Assembly: GCF_014647135.1 (NCBI RefSeq)
Contig: NZ_BMOP01000012.1
Location: forward strand, 74,493-138,492
From: Shewanella xiamenensis
Lineage (GTDB): Bacteria; Pseudomonadota; Gammaproteobacteria; Enterobacterales; Shewanellaceae
DNA length: 64,000 nucleotides
Direction: 5' to 3'
Below the pieces are notes generated by a model. That model was not told the DNA's origin, did no database searches, and saw only the letters and a program-made list of their open reading frames with translations. Below, in pieces: positions 46,171 through 56,480 of the stretch; position 1 is the first letter of the stretch, and each line of letters starts with the position of its first letter. Position numbers and translations under genes: made by a program.

Positions 46171-46680
46171 ATGGGATTTTTAAGCCGCATAAGGCGATTG
46201 GTATCAGGACAGCCACAACTTGCAGGTGGCATTATGGTCTACGCCCCCGTCAATGGGGAAATAGTCGCGATTGAAAAAGTCCCCGATGTCGTTTTTGCAG
46301 AAAAGATTGTCGGTGATGGCATTGCTATCGCGCCTAAGGGCGACACGATTGTTGCACCGATTGATGGTACTATCGGTAAAATATTCGAAACTAATCATGC
46401 CTTTAGTATTGAATCACCTCAAGGATTAGAACTATTTGTTCACTTTGGTGTTGGCACTGTCGAGCTAAGAGGGCGTGGTTTTAGTCGTTTAGCCGAAGAA
46501 GGTCAAGAGGTCAAAGTAGGCGATCCGATTTTGTCATTTGATATCGAGTATCTTAAAGACCAAGTAGACAGCTTACTCACGCCCGTGGTGCTTGCCAATA
46601 TGGAAGATGTGAAGTATTTAGACAAAGCTCAGGGGAGTGTCACTGCGGGCAAAGATCCTATTTTTACGGTGCAACTTTAA
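46171..46680 (+). CDS. crr: Glucose-specific EIIA component (Crr)
   Basis: 169 residues, same length as E. coli EIIA-Glc. The phosphorylated His91 is in ELFVHFGVGTVELRGRGF and the second active-site His76 in NHAFSIES. The N-terminal amphipathic segment MGFLSRIRRLV is the membrane anchor. Crr controls adenylate cyclase and non-PTS sugar uptake in related bacteria. It is the last gene of the pts operon, 71 bases after ptsI. Confidence 0.97.
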   Translation: MGFLSRIRRLVSGQPQLAGGIMVYAPVNGEIVAIEKVPDVVFAEKIVGDGIAIAPKGDTIVAPIDGTIGKIFETNHAFSIESPQGLELFVHFGVGTVELRGRGFSRLAEEGQEVKVGDPILSFDIEYLKDQVDSLLTPVVLANMEDVKYLDKAQGSVTAGKDPIFTVQL

Positions 46681-46754
46681 CAATTAATCCAGTGTTAATT
46701 AGCAGTCCATTTAAGATCCATACCTTAGCTAATCCCCGTTTCTCCGTTAATCAT

Positions 46755-46786
46755 ACCGCTGGTAGTTTGCTGACACTGCCAGTGGT
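46755..46786 (+). terminator. Hairpin downstream of crr
   Basis: ACCGCTGGTAGT (46755-46766) pairs over its full 12 bases with ACTGCCAGTGGT (46775-46786), including two G-U pairs, around an 8-base loop. No T-run follows, so it may be an end-protecting hairpin or a weak terminator for the pts transcript. Confidence 0.5.
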
Positions 46787-46842
46787 CACATTCGCAGCAT
46801 TAACCTAAGCAAAAACAGCAGCACCTCAGACAGCTAATCGAC

Positions 46843-47169
46843 CTAATATCCATTAATAGTGATAAATTCAGTATTTTCGGTAATAGGTAATTGGCCTAAG
46901 CGTGATAATTCTTGTTTGAGTTTACTCATCATATCCATCTGTTTAGCTGAAGGCGGTAAATGTATTTTAACAATCCGTATAGCCGCGATGGACTTATAGT
47001 CAATCACCCGTCTTACAAATACGCAGTCTTTTGCCTGTATTTGAGATATCACTTCATTTGATACTTCATAATCCAATGGAAAATCAGCCTCGCCTACCAG
47101 CCGTAATTGTAGGTAAACACAGTGTGACGCTAAAAGACTAATGCATTCACGCCATTTGGTATTGTTCAT
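46843..47169 (-). CDS. Hypothetical protein
   Basis: 108 residues from the ATG at 47169 (a GTG precedes it directly). I do not recognise it. Soluble, mixed alpha/beta, with a conserved-looking centre DCVFVRRVIDYKSIAAIRIVKIHLPPSAKQ. It faces the pts operon and lies downstream of the nap terminator on the same strand, so it has its own promoter. Coding potential is supported by length and composition only. Confidence 0.65.
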   Translation of the reverse strand: MNNTKWRECISLLASHCVYLQLRLVGEADFPLDYEVSNEVISQIQAKDCVFVRRVIDYKSIAAIRIVKIHLPPSAKQMDMMSKLKQELSRLGQLPITENTEFITINGY

Positions 47170-47244
47170 CACAACTCATTGTCGTTATCTTTAATGCTGA
47201 ATAGTATATATTTTTCAGATAGATAAATCATAGATTGCAATCTA

Positions 47245-47281
47245 AAAATAAAAGGCCAAGTGTGGAGAGCACTTGGCCTTT
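47245..47281 (-). terminator. Terminator of the nap operon
   Basis: AAAGGCCAAGTG (47251-47262) pairs exactly over 12 bases with CACTTGGCCTTT (47270-47281), loop of 7. Leftward it is followed by TTTTATTTTT. It begins 27 bases past the napC stop. Confidence 0.92.
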
Positions 47282-47307
47282 GACTGGAGATGAAATATTA
47301 CACGCGA

Positions 47308-47895
47308 TTAGAAACCTTCAACGCCCGCCATATCGGGAAGATGATGGGCAATACCTTTGTGGCAATCAATACAGGTCTTCTCACCACTGGCCAGCGATGT
47401 GGAGTGCATCTGCGCGGCGCGTGGTGACTGCCTAGTAAAGTCCATATAGGTAAAGTTATGGCAATTTCGACACTCGAGCGAGTCATTTGCCTTTAACCTT
47501 GCCCATTCATGTTCAGCCAGCTCGCGACGTTTACTCTCAAACTTTTCGCGGGTATTGATGGTACCAAACACTTTACCCCACACTTCTTTCGATGCCTGCA
47601 TCTTACGGGCAATTTTATCGGTCCAGTTGTGCGGCACATGGCAGTCAGGGCAAGTTGCACGCACCCCACTACGGTTAGTGAAATGGATAGTCGACTGTAA
47701 CTCTTGGTAGACGTTATTTTCCATTTCATGACAACCAATACAAAAGGCTTCTCTGTTCGTAGCTTCAAGCGCAGTGTTAAAGCCCCCCCAAAAGATCACC
47801 CCTGCCACAAAGCCACCTAAGGTTAAAAACCCTAAACTGTAGTGCACACTCGGACGATTGAGCACTTGCCAGATCTTTTTAAGTTTATCTAACAT
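47308..47895 (-). CDS. napC: NapC tetraheme c-type cytochrome (quinol dehydrogenase)
   Basis: 195 residues. One N-terminal membrane helix ([20 protein letters not shown], about 20-40) anchors a periplasmic domain with four heme-binding CXXCH motifs: CIGCH, CPDCH, CRNCH and CIDCH. It oxidises menaquinol in the inner membrane and passes electrons to NapB and NapA. It is the last gene of napEDABC; this position and the absence of napG/napH mark the operon as the napC-dependent type. Confidence 0.97.
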   Translation of the reverse strand: MLDKLKKIWQVLNRPSVHYSLGFLTLGGFVAGVIFWGGFNTALEATNREAFCIGCHEMENNVYQELQSTIHFTNRSGVRATCPDCHVPHNWTDKIARKMQASKEVWGKVFGTINTREKFESKRRELAEHEWARLKANDSLECRNCHNFTYMDFTRQSPRAAQMHSTSLASGEKTCIDCHKGIAHHLPDMAGVEGF

Positions 47896-47903
47896 GCTGA
47901 CTC

Positions 47904-48389
47904 CTAGTGTTTTTTCTGCTCAGTGTTCGCTTTAATCAGATGATCCATATCCACAAAGTCGTTCTCGACCAGTAATTTGGCATCCAGTTGCGGCACATGG
48001 CACTGAGTACAGAAATAACGCCTTGGTGAAAGCTCAGCTAAAAAGTTGTTATCCCTATCCATATAATGGGTCACGCTCACCATGGGTGCTTGCGAATCTC
48101 CAGTGCGTTGTCTTGCATGGCACGCCATACATTTATTGACCTTAAGATCGAGCTGATAGCCATCGATCTTATGTGGGATCACCGGTGGCTGCATTGGGTA
48201 GTTACGCACCTCTTTGATATCTTTATTCAGCACCGCCTGCATCGCGGGCGGTGTTGGCTCAACGTTAATCGGCGCCTGACGTAAGGTATCGATCTTATCC
48301 TCAGGAATACTGGCTGCAGTCACACTGGTCATCATCAGGGCTGAAAAGACAAGCGCACTAAATGCTGAAGCTAATTTGAATGTTTTCAT
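47904..48389 (-). CDS. napB: NapB diheme cytochrome, small subunit of periplasmic nitrate reductase
   Basis: 161 residues with a cleavable signal peptide ([26 protein letters not shown]) and two CXXCH heme sites (CMACH, CTQCH); His-containing segments such as VTHYMDRD provide distal ligands. It relays electrons from NapC to NapA in the periplasm. It lies 10 bases after napA. Confidence 0.96.
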   Translation of the reverse strand: MKTFKLASAFSALVFSALMMTSVTAASIPEDKIDTLRQAPINVEPTPPAMQAVLNKDIKEVRNYPMQPPVIPHKIDGYQLDLKVNKCMACHARQRTGDSQAPMVSVTHYMDRDNNFLAELSPRRYFCTQCHVPQLDAKLLVENDFVDMDHLIKANTEQKKH

Positions 48390-48399
48390 CCTGTACTCC

Positions 48400-50895
48400 T
48401 TATACCTTGACGATTTTCACGGCGCATTTCTTAAAGTCGGTTTGTTTCGACAGCGGATCTGTCGCATCCAAGGTGACTTTATTAATGAGCTGACTGGCAT
48501 CAAACCAAGGTACAAACACCAGACCCACTGGCGGCTTGTTACGACCACGGGTTTCGACACGGGTTTTGATTTCACCACGGCGAGACACGACTCGAACTTC
48601 ATCACCACGGCGTAAGCCACGTTTTTTGGCATCTTCTGGATGCATAAAACACACAGCATCGGGGAAGGCACGGTAAAGCTCAGGCACACGTTGTGTCATC
48701 GAGCCCGAATGCCAGTGTTCAAGTACACGACCCGTGGATAACCAAATATCGAACTCTTCATCAGGAGACTCTGCTGGTGGCTCATAGGGCAGCGCAAAAA
48801 TCACCGCACGGCCATCAGGATGTCCATAAAACTCAAAGCCTTTACCCGGTTTAACATAGGGATCCGTTCCCTCACGGAAACGCCATTGGGTTTCTTTGCC
48901 ATTAACAACTGGCCAGCGAAGGCCATGGGCTTCGTGATAAGCATCAAACGGGGCCAAATCGTGACCATGACCACGACCAAAGGTGGCATATTCTTCAAAC
49001 AACCCTTTTTGAACATAGAAGCCGAAATGTTTCGCTTCATTGTTCAGATACTTAGGATCAGTATCTGCCAACGGGAACTTATCAACATTGCCGTTTTGGT
49101 AAAGCACTTCAAAGAGGGTTTTGCCTTTAAATTGCGGGTTTGCGGCTAAGACTTCCTTCGGCCAGACTTCGTCGGTGGTGAAGCGTTTAGAAAACTCCAT
49201 CAACTGCCACAGATCTGAGTGTGATTCGCCCGGCGCCTGCACCATTTGATGCCAAAATTGAGTGCGACGCTCAGCATTACCATAAGCACCCTCTTTCTCA
49301 ACCCACATCGCGGTTGGCAGAATTAAATCCGCAGCTTGGGTCGTGACTGTGGGATACGCATCGGACACCACAATAAAGTTGGCCGGATTGCGATAGCCAG
49401 GTAAGCCTTCCTCGTTGATGTTAGGCCCCGCCTGCATATTGTTGTTCACTTGCACCCAGTAGCAGTTCAAGTCGCCATCTTTTAAGCGGCGGTTTTGCTC
49501 TACGGCGTGATAACCGGGTTTTGGCGGAATAATGCCACTGGGGATTTTCCAAATTTCTTCGGCGTGTTTTCGATGCTCAGGGTTTGTTACCACCATGTCG
49601 GCAGGTAAACGGTGGGAGAAGGTTCCCACTTCGCGAGCCGTACCACAGGCAGAAGGCTGACCGGTTAACGAGAACGGGCTGTTACCGGGAGTCGAAATCT
49701 TACCTGTCAGTAAGTGGATGTTATAAATCAGGTTGTTACACCACACACCACGGGTATGTTGGTTAAAGCCCATGGTCCAGAACGAGGTGACCTTGGTATC
49801 GGGATCGGCATAAAGCTTCGCCAATTCAATAAGTTTAGCCTCAGGCACGCCCGACATCTTGCTGACCTTCTCCACCGTATATTCGGCGACAAAGGCCTTA
49901 AAGGTATCGAAATCAATCGGAGTCGAATCCCCTGCCGTTTTCACGTTTTTGGCTTTCTGCTCCAGCGGATGGGTTGGACGTAAACCATAGCCGATATCCG
50001 TGGTACCTTGGCGGAAGTTAACGTGCTTCTTCACAAAGTCCCAGTTTACTTTATCGTTTTGAATGATGTAGTTGGCGATAAAGTTCAGGATGGCTAAGTC
50101 AGTTTGCGGCGTAAATACAATCGGTAAATCCGCCAAGTCGAAGGAGCGATGCTCAAACGTCGAGAGTACCGCAACCTTCACATGGGATGCGCTTAAACGG
50201 CGGTCAGTCACTCGAGTCCATAGGATCGGGTGCATTTCAGCCATGTTGGAGCCCCACAGCACAAAGGCATCGGCCGCTTCCATATCATCGTAACAGCCCA
50301 TAGGCTCATCGATACCGAAGGTACGCATAAAGCCGACCACGGCTGACGCCATACAGTGACGCGCATTCGGATCAATGTTGTTAGAGCCAAAGCCCGCCTT
50401 CATCAGTTTAACCGCGGCATAGCCTTCCCAGACGGTCCACTGGCCCGAGCCAAACATTCCAACTGCGGTAGGGCCTTTGGCCTTGAGGGTTTCTTTCCAT
50501 TTTTGCGCCATGATATCAAAAGCGCTGTCCCAGCTAATGGGAGTAAATTCACCGTGCTTGTCGTACTTGCCATCGGTCATTCTGAGCATTGGCGTGGTCA
50601 AACGATCGCTGCCATACATAATTTTCGACAGGAAGTAACCTTTAATACAGTTAAGGCCGCGGTTCACTTCGCTGTTTGCATCGCCGTGGGTCGCAACCAC
50701 TTTGCCATCACGTGTCGCAACAATCACAGAGCAGCCCGTACCACAGAAACGGCAAGGCGCTTTGTTCCACTCTAATTTGGTTTGCTCTGAGCTAGTAATT
50801 AAATTGCTGGCTGATGCCGGCAGCGCTAAGCCTGCGGCGCCCGCTGCTGCAATCACCGCATTGGCTTTAATAAAGTCACGTCTATTCATGTTCAT
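48400..50895 (-). CDS. napA: NapA periplasmic nitrate reductase, catalytic molybdopterin subunit
   Basis: 831 residues, the usual length. A twin-arginine signal ([19 protein letters not shown]) exports the folded protein. The [4Fe-4S] cluster ligands are Cys48, Cys51, Cys55 and Cys83 ([12 protein letters not shown] ... [11 protein letters not shown]). The molybdenum ligand Cys is in [17 protein letters not shown] (about 182). It reduces nitrate to nitrite in the periplasm. Its ATG overlaps the napD stop by four bases; NapD is its signal-peptide chaperone. Confidence 0.98.
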   Translation of the reverse strand: MNMNRRDFIKANAVIAAAGAAGLALPASASNLITSSEQTKLEWNKAPCRFCGTGCSVIVATRDGKVVATHGDANSEVNRGLNCIKGYFLSKIMYGSDRLTTPMLRMTDGKYDKHGEFTPISWDSAFDIMAQKWKETLKAKGPTAVGMFGSGQWTVWEGYAAVKLMKAGFGSNNIDPNARHCMASAVVGFMRTFGIDEPMGCYDDMEAADAFVLWGSNMAEMHPILWTRVTDRRLSASHVKVAVLSTFEHRSFDLADLPIVFTPQTDLAILNFIANYIIQNDKVNWDFVKKHVNFRQGTTDIGYGLRPTHPLEQKAKNVKTAGDSTPIDFDTFKAFVAEYTVEKVSKMSGVPEAKLIELAKLYADPDTKVTSFWTMGFNQHTRGVWCNNLIYNIHLLTGKISTPGNSPFSLTGQPSACGTAREVGTFSHRLPADMVVTNPEHRKHAEEIWKIPSGIIPPKPGYHAVEQNRRLKDGDLNCYWVQVNNNMQAGPNINEEGLPGYRNPANFIVVSDAYPTVTTQAADLILPTAMWVEKEGAYGNAERRTQFWHQMVQAPGESHSDLWQLMEFSKRFTTDEVWPKEVLAANPQFKGKTLFEVLYQNGNVDKFPLADTDPKYLNNEAKHFGFYVQKGLFEEYATFGRGHGHDLAPFDAYHEAHGLRWPVVNGKETQWRFREGTDPYVKPGKGFEFYGHPDGRAVIFALPYEPPAESPDEEFDIWLSTGRVLEHWHSGSMTQRVPELYRAFPDAVCFMHPEDAKKRGLRRGDEVRVVSRRGEIKTRVETRGRNKPPVGLVFVPWFDASQLINKVTLDATDPLSKQTDFKKCAVKIVKV

Positions 50896-51149
50896 TCTTC
50901 CCCCTCTTCGAGCTGTTCACTCTGGTGGTAAACCATAGTGGCGGACAAGACGCCAGGAATGGCATTAATCTGTTCGATACCGTCCATCAAGGCACGTTGG
51001 GAGTTACCTTCAAGTACAACGACGAGTTTTACTTCGTTATTGACAGAGAGTTCGGCATTCTCAATCGCCATAATGTGTTGCCTAACATCCGCCATCTTAT
51101 TTGGCATGACTTGCACCACGAGACTTGTGATATGCAGCTCTTTGCTCAT
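50892..51149 (-). CDS. napD: NapD, chaperone for NapA maturation
   Basis: 85 residues from the ATG at 51149 (GGAG at a normal distance); the frame continues upstream to 51254 but that part overlaps napE. The small ferredoxin-like fold [23 protein letters not shown]...[32 protein letters not shown] is typical. NapD binds the NapA twin-arginine signal and delays export until the cofactor is inserted. Overlaps napA by 4 bases. Confidence 0.96.
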   Translation of the reverse strand: MSKELHITSLVVQVMPNKMADVRQHIMAIENAELSVNNEVKLVVVLEGNSQRALMDGIEQINAIPGVLSATMVYHQSEQLEEGEE

Positions 51150-51192
51150 CCGACACTCCGCTTTAATTCTGTTGTTATTATTTTGTATTGAC

Positions 51193-51351
51193 TCAACCTG
51201 CACCCGGTGGGCCGGTGAAGATTTGGCTAAACCATATGGCAAATCCCAATCCACTTACCAACAACACGGATAAGAGGGGGGCGAGAAATACGGTTAAAAA
51301 GATAAAAATTTTCAGTTCTAAGGATTTTTCTGCTGCGCTGTTAGCACTCAT
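51193..51351 (-). CDS. napE: NapE small membrane protein
   Basis: 52 residues from the ATG at 51351, which has GGAGG about five bases upstream. One membrane helix (IFIFLTVFLAPLLSVLLVSGLGFAIW) and the ending QIFTGPPGA, a hallmark of NapE. Its role in nitrate reduction is not established. First gene of the nap operon. Confidence 0.93.
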   Translation of the reverse strand: MSANSAAEKSLELKIFIFLTVFLAPLLSVLLVSGLGFAIWFSQIFTGPPGAG

Positions 51352-51472
51352 GCGTCCTCCAAGAGGTTCGTTCCTGTGATGGATTGCTCTGACCAATGCA
51401 GGATTTATAGGTATCTCAATTGCATCTTTGATCCACGAAATGATCATAGCGTTAAGGTGTTAACAAACTGTA

Positions 51473-51488
51473 TACCTCCAAATCGGTA
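51473..51488. promoter_or_regulatory. Candidate NarP (7-2-7) binding site upstream of nap
   Basis: TACCTCCAAATCGGTA fits an inverted pair of NarL/NarP heptamers (TACYYMT-N2-AKRRGTA) with one mismatch in each half. It lies 122-137 bases upstream of the napE ATG. NarP regulation of nap is known in related bacteria; binding here is predicted. Confidence 0.5.
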
Positions 51489-51501
51489 AACCCTTTGATG
51501 C

Positions 51502-51515
51502 TTGATCCAGATCAT
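51502..51515. promoter_or_regulatory. Candidate FNR/EtrA site upstream of nap
   Basis: TTGATCCAGATCAT matches TTGAT-N4-ATCAA with one mismatch, 151-164 bases upstream of napE and 14 bases from the NarP-like site. EtrA/FNR-dependent anaerobic activation is expected for nap. The same bases also form the palindrome TGATC-CA-GATCA. Confidence 0.5.
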
Positions 51516-51967
51516 CAATTTGGCGATAAATTTAGTTAGATCATGGTTTTTAAGCGTTTTTTTAGATTGTAAATAGATTGATTGGTTATGTTTTTTTATT
51601 AACCAATTGCTAAAGCATGGAAAAAAGATAGGCGCTCAGCAAGTAAAGCGCACAAGATTTAAACAAAATATTCCTTAAGGAGTATTAGGGGATGGTAAAG
51701 GAAGGCTCAAATTACCGATTATCCACGGCGAAATCGGCTTAATATCTTCGTCAACGCGTTAACTCACTCAAGAAACAGCCAAATCCCCTACCGTATTGGC
51801 TAACTGACCACGCAAATTTGAGGTTCTTATTATCGCCATTAGGGCCAATTTATTCGCCACCGACTTTGCCCTTTGGAGTTAGTGGCTTGTAATATCCAAT
51901 AGCAAAAATCTATACAGTAAGGGGCAAGTCTGTCGTGGCTAATGGTAGTTAGGCGAAAATGAGCAAT

Positions 51968-51997
51968 AAAAAAGCCGAACCCTAAGGTTCGGCTTTT
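51968..51997. terminator. Terminator of hrpA (bidirectional)
   Basis: AAAAGCCGAACC (51970-51981) pairs exactly with GGTTCGGCTTTT (51986-51997) across a 4-base loop, with T-runs on both strands. It lies about 70 bases past the hrpA stop. Confidence 0.9.
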
Positions 51998-52067
51998 AAT
52001 GCTAAAGATGACGCGTTACGCTCAACTCACTGAATCTACAGATTCAATCCGTAATGTATCAACATCA

Positions 52068-55000
52068 CTAACTCAGCAGGATATGGTTTAAGATACGCTT
52101 TTCCGAGATCGGATAAGCCGTTCCCAGCGCCTGTGCAAAGCAAGACACCCGGTACTCTTCAATCATCCAACGGGCTTCAATCAGTGCCGCTGGCACGGGC
52201 TGAGCGCGCGGCACCTTAGCAAGTTGCGCCGCTAAAGCCTCCTGCACTTTCGTGATACTCTGCATATGCAAACGGTCACGGGTCGGATCCACAGGCAACT
52301 TATCGATACGGGTTTCAATCGCCTTTAAGTAACGCGCCACATCCGTTAAGCGATTCCAACCACAGGCTTCGACGAATCCCTTGAACACTAATTGGTCCAA
52401 TTGGCTTTGAATATCACTCATCGCAAAAGCGATATCTAAGCTGATTTTGCCTTTAGTCCGCTTTTTAATGCCTTGGTAGAGTGTCAGGATTTGTTCCACC
52501 TTAAGCGCAATTTGCTCAGCCGTTGGATTCAGCTCTTGGCGCACCCAATCCTTGGCCTGTTCGAACTGAGCAGCATCGCGCACATCCAGCGCCTTTTCAT
52601 CAAGCAATTGCTGCACGGCTGCGGCAATGATGTCATCAATCAGAATTTGCACTTGGCCAAACGGATTGAAATACATCGCCAGTTTTGCCTTGTTCGGCAG
52701 TGCCTGTTGCAGGTGTTTTACTGGCGATGGAATATTGAGTAACAGCAGACGACGAAGACCTTGACGATGCGCCGCCTGTGCCTCAAATTCATCATCAAAT
52801 AATTTGATGGCAACCGAGTCTTTATTGTCAATCAGCGCGGGGAAAGCCCGTACTTGATAGTTGCCCTTACGCTGCTCAAATTGTTTTGGTAAGTCGCCAA
52901 AGGACCACTCGGTGAGCGCTTCTTTCTCAATGCCCTTATCCGCTACTTGACGAATCGCCTTAGCGACCACGCCCTGTAACTCGGCCTTTAAGGTATCGAG
53001 TACCCGCCCCTGTGCCACTAACTTGCCCTTGTCGTCCTCAATCTTAAAGTTCATCTGCAAGTGCGCTGGCATCTGCGTGACATCAAAATCTTCGGGATTG
53101 ACGCGCGTACCACTCATACGCAAAAGCTGTTTGCACATGGCGTCGAGTAAACTGGCGCTAAAGGGCTGCATCGCCTGTACGCAGGCACGGGCATAATCGG
53201 GCGCTGGGACAAAGTTACGTCTTAGCCCCTTCGGCAAAGACTTAATCAGAGCGACGCATTTCTCCTCACGCATCCCCGCCACGAGCCAATCGAAATCTGT
53301 ATCATCGATTTGATTAAGTAGCGCCACTGGGATATGCACAGAAACGCCATCATCACTCGCCGCAGGATCAAAGTGATAACTCAGTTGCAAGCGAATATTG
53401 CCCTTGTGCCAAGTGTCGGGGAAATCGAGCGCCGATATGTGATCGGCACTGCGCTGCATCAATAGTGACTTATTAAAATCGAGTAAATCGGGCTGAGTAC
53501 GGCGCGCTTCCTTCCACCAGCTAAAGAACTTAGGCGCGTTATAGATGCCTTCGGGAATACGCGGCTCGTAAAAGTCCATCAACACTTGTTCATCGACCAA
53601 AATATCGCGGCGACGGGACTTGTGCTCGAGCGCTTCGACGTCTTCCAATAACTTTTGGTTAGCGATAAAGAAGGCTTCTTTGGTCTGTAACTGCCCTTCG
53701 GCGAGCGCGCTACGGATAAAGATCTCCCGCGCTTCAACAGGATTAATCGGCCCGTATTGCACGCGGCGGCGATGCACCACGGTCAAACCGTAAAGCACTT
53801 GGTTTTCAAAGGCAATTACACTGCCCTGTTTCGCCTCAAAATGCGGCTCTAAGTGATTCTTTTTAATCAGATGCGCCGCTAACGGCTCGAGCCACTCAGG
53901 CTCAATTTTGGCGCAGCAGCGGGCAAACAGCTTAGAGGTTTCGGTCAGCTCCGCCGCCATGATCCATTTCGGGCCTTTTTTCGCCAGCGGTGAACCAGGG
54001 AACACAAAAAACTTACGATTGCGCGCGCCTAAGTATTCGTTGTTATTGTCCTTGAAGCCAATATGGCTGAGCAGACCCGATAACAGCGCACGGTGCAGCG
54101 CATCGTAGTTCGCAGGCGTCTCGTTTAAGCGCCACTTTAAATCGTGAACCGCTTGTTTTAACTGAGTATATAAATCCTGCCATTCACGCACCCGCAGGTA
54201 GGCTAAGTACTCGTCGCGGCATTTTTTACGGAACTGGCTGGCGGATAACTCCTTTTGCTGCTCTTTTAAGTGCTGCCATAGGTTCACCCAACTGACAAAA
54301 TCTGAATGGGGGTCGGCAAAACGGCGATGGGCCTCATCGGACGCCTGCTTTTTATCCATGGGACGCTCGCGGGGATCTTGAATCGACAGGCCCGCAGCAA
54401 TCACTAACACTTCCTGCAAGCAGCCCAGCTGATGACTCTCCACCACCATACGCGCTAAACGCGGATCCACCGGGATCTGCGATAGCTGACGCCCAAGCGG
54501 CGTTAACACAATATTGCCCTTCTGCTGCTTAACGGCTTGTAATTCCTCAAGCAGTAAGAAGCCATCGCGAATATGGCGCGGATCGGGTGGCTCAATAAAC
54601 GGGAAAGCAGCGATATCGCCAAGGCCGATAGCGAGCATCTGCAAAATCACCGAGGCTAAGTTTGTACGTAGGATTTCGGGATCGGTAAACGCGGGACGAC
54701 TGTTAAAATCCGCCTCATCGTATAAACGGATACAAATACCTGGGCCAACACGGCCGCAGCGGCCTTGCCGCTGATTGGCACTGGCCTGTGAAATGGGCTC
54801 GATGGGCAGGCGCTGCACCTTAGTCCGATAACTGTAACGGCTGATCCGCGCAGTGCCTGGGTCAATTACATAACGAATACCAGGGACGGTGAGCGACGTT
54901 TCCGCCACGTTAGTGGCAAGCACGATGCGACGCCCAGTATGGCTGCTGAATACCTTGGACTGCTCGCCGTAGGACAGGCGCGCATATAACGGTAAAATCT

Positions 55001-55949
55001 CGGTATCGCGGTAATTGCGACGATTTAGCTGCTCGGCGGTATCACGAATTTCGCGCTCGCCGTTCATAAAGATCAGAATATCGCCCAAGCCTTCGGCAAC
55101 TAATTCGTCAACGGCAGCAAAAATCCCTTCGATTTGGTCGAGATCCGCTTCGGTATCTTGCACCAGCGGGCGATAACGGGTTTCCACCGGATACGTCCGG
55201 CCAGAGACTTCGATAATAGGCGCATTATTGAAATGCTTAGAAAAACGCTCAACATCGATAGTCGCCGAGGTGATGATAATCTTGAGATCGGGGCGTTTTT
55301 TCAGAATTTGCTTGAGGTAACCCAAAATAAAATCGATGTTGAGGCTGCGCTCGTGCGCCTCGTCGATGATGATTGTATCGTATTGATCTAAATAGCGGTC
55401 CGAGGTGAGCTCCGCCAGTAAAATCCCGTCAGTCATCAGCTTGATATAGGATTCACTCTTTAAGGCATCGGCAAAACGCACCTTAAAGCCCACCACTTCG
55501 CCGAGCGGGCTTTGTAATTCTTCAGCCACTCTTGACGCGACACTGCGCGCTGCCAACCGCCGCGGCTGGGTATGACCAATAAAACCACGGCTGCCTAAGC
55601 CCAGTTCTAAACAGATTTTAGGTAACTGAGTGGTTTTACCCGAACCGGTTTCACCCGCAATGATCACCACTTGGTTTTCACTGATGGCTTTGGCGATGTC
55701 TTCGCGCATGCTACTGACGGGCAGATTGTCAGGATAATTGATCTTAGGGCGAGCCTTCAGGCGCTGCTCTACTTTCTCGAACGCTGCTTGCGCCTGCTCA
55801 GCAAGTTTGGCTAATTCTTGTGTTTTTTTGTCAGAATCGGCTTCTTTATGGAGCTTAAATAAACGGCGGCGGATCCGCGAGGCATCACTTTGAAAGCACT
55901 GCTGTAGAAAAGCGCTCGATAGCGGATGTTTGTCAGAGTTCAAAACCAA
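52068..55949 (-). CDS. hrpA: ATP-dependent RNA helicase HrpA
   Basis: 1293 residues, the usual length. Walker A IAGETGSGKTTQLPKICLELG (about 95-115), DEAH box IIIDEAHERSLNIDF, motif III ITSATIDVERFSKHF and motif VI QRQGRCGRVGPGICIRLY are all present, followed by the winged-helix, ratchet and OB-fold regions and the long HrpA-specific C-terminal part. It acts on structured mRNA and helps to rescue stalled ribosomes. Monocistronic; the ATG used (55949) gives MVLNSDKHPLSSAF. Confidence 0.96.
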   Translation of the reverse strand: MVLNSDKHPLSSAFLQQCFQSDASRIRRRLFKLHKEADSDKKTQELAKLAEQAQAAFEKVEQRLKARPKINYPDNLPVSSMREDIAKAISENQVVIIAGETGSGKTTQLPKICLELGLGSRGFIGHTQPRRLAARSVASRVAEELQSPLGEVVGFKVRFADALKSESYIKLMTDGILLAELTSDRYLDQYDTIIIDEAHERSLNIDFILGYLKQILKKRPDLKIIITSATIDVERFSKHFNNAPIIEVSGRTYPVETRYRPLVQDTEADLDQIEGIFAAVDELVAEGLGDILIFMNGEREIRDTAEQLNRRNYRDTEILPLYARLSYGEQSKVFSSHTGRRIVLATNVAETSLTVPGIRYVIDPGTARISRYSYRTKVQRLPIEPISQASANQRQGRCGRVGPGICIRLYDEADFNSRPAFTDPEILRTNLASVILQMLAIGLGDIAAFPFIEPPDPRHIRDGFLLLEELQAVKQQKGNIVLTPLGRQLSQIPVDPRLARMVVESHQLGCLQEVLVIAAGLSIQDPRERPMDKKQASDEAHRRFADPHSDFVSWVNLWQHLKEQQKELSASQFRKKCRDEYLAYLRVREWQDLYTQLKQAVHDLKWRLNETPANYDALHRALLSGLLSHIGFKDNNNEYLGARNRKFFVFPGSPLAKKGPKWIMAAELTETSKLFARCCAKIEPEWLEPLAAHLIKKNHLEPHFEAKQGSVIAFENQVLYGLTVVHRRRVQYGPINPVEAREIFIRSALAEGQLQTKEAFFIANQKLLEDVEALEHKSRRRDILVDEQVLMDFYEPRIPEGIYNAPKFFSWWKEARRTQPDLLDFNKSLLMQRSADHISALDFPDTWHKGNIRLQLSYHFDPAASDDGVSVHIPVALLNQIDDTDFDWLVAGMREEKCVALIKSLPKGLRRNFVPAPDYARACVQAMQPFSASLLDAMCKQLLRMSGTRVNPEDFDVTQMPAHLQMNFKIEDDKGKLVAQGRVLDTLKAELQGVVAKAIRQVADKGIEKEALTEWSFGDLPKQFEQRKGNYQVRAFPALIDNKDSVAIKLFDDEFEAQAAHRQGLRRLLLLNIPSPVKHLQQALPNKAKLAMYFNPFGQVQILIDDIIAAAVQQLLDEKALDVRDAAQFEQAKDWVRQELNPTAEQIALKVEQILTLYQGIKKRTKGKISLDIAFAMSDIQSQLDQLVFKGFVEACGWNRLTDVARYLKAIETRIDKLPVDPTRDRLHMQSITKVQEALAAQLAKVPRAQPVPAALIEARWMIEEYRVSCFAQALGTAYPISEKRILNHILLS

Positions 55950-56063
55950 ATTCCATTGCTAGCATCGAAAAAGGCGATCCTAGCAAGGAACCTGGTTTAT
56001 TGGTATGGCTAATTGTTCAAAACACACCGTAAACCGCGGGAAATTAGCCACCCAAATAACGGC

Positions 56064-56480
56064 TTAAGCGGGTGCAAGATAACATTGTTGCATGTATACA
56101 TTCATCGCCTTCAACACATTGGTGCGATTGATTGTGCCGATGACTTTGCCATTATCCACCACCGGATAGGTCTTTGGTTTAGCGCCCAGCATCTGCTCCG
56201 CAAGTTGTAAAATACTCTCATCAGGACCGACATACAGGACTTCAGTGCGCATACAATCCTTCACCACTGAGGTTAAGTCACAGTGATAGCTGCTCTTTAA
56301 CATGACAGCTAAGCAGTCTTGCTGGGATAAAAACCCCACTAAATTACCACTGTCATCCACGACAGCTGCACCCATCTTGTTATTATCTAACAGTTTCTCA
56401 ACCGCAGTAGCCAGTGACATATTTGCACTGAGCAACACAGGCTGACGGTCCATATGGTCGCGTATTTTGATTGAATCCAT
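56064..56480 (-). CDS. CBS domain-pair protein
   Basis: 138 residues from the ATG at 56480, chosen for GGGGAG six bases upstream; the frame is open to 56561. Two CBS motifs: DHMDRQPVLLSANMSLATAVEKLLDNNKMGAAVVDDSGNLVGFLSQQDCL and DCMRTEVLYVGPDESILQLAEQMLGAKPKTYPVVDNGKVIGTINRTNVLKAM. Such stand-alone pairs bind adenine nucleotides and regulate a partner; none is evident here. Cytoplasmic. Confidence 0.9.
   Translation of the reverse strand: MDSIKIRDHMDRQPVLLSANMSLATAVEKLLDNNKMGAAVVDDSGNLVGFLSQQDCLAVMLKSSYHCDLTSVVKDCMRTEVLYVGPDESILQLAEQMLGAKPKTYPVVDNGKVIGTINRTNVLKAMNVYMQQCYLAPA

Larger units (their letters stand above)
51352..52067. other. Divergent-free regulatory stretch between napE and hrpA
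   Basis: About 716 bases. The first ~170 hold the candidate NarP and FNR/EtrA sites for nap. From 51560 to 51960 there are many short inverted repeats, including TTGGTTA/TAACCAA near 51577-51605 and CTCAAATT (51706-51713) with AATTTGAG (51815-51822), and a 16-codon frame with a good ribosome site at 51692-51742. The hrpA terminator closes the region. I cannot name a structured RNA here. Confidence 0.5.
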
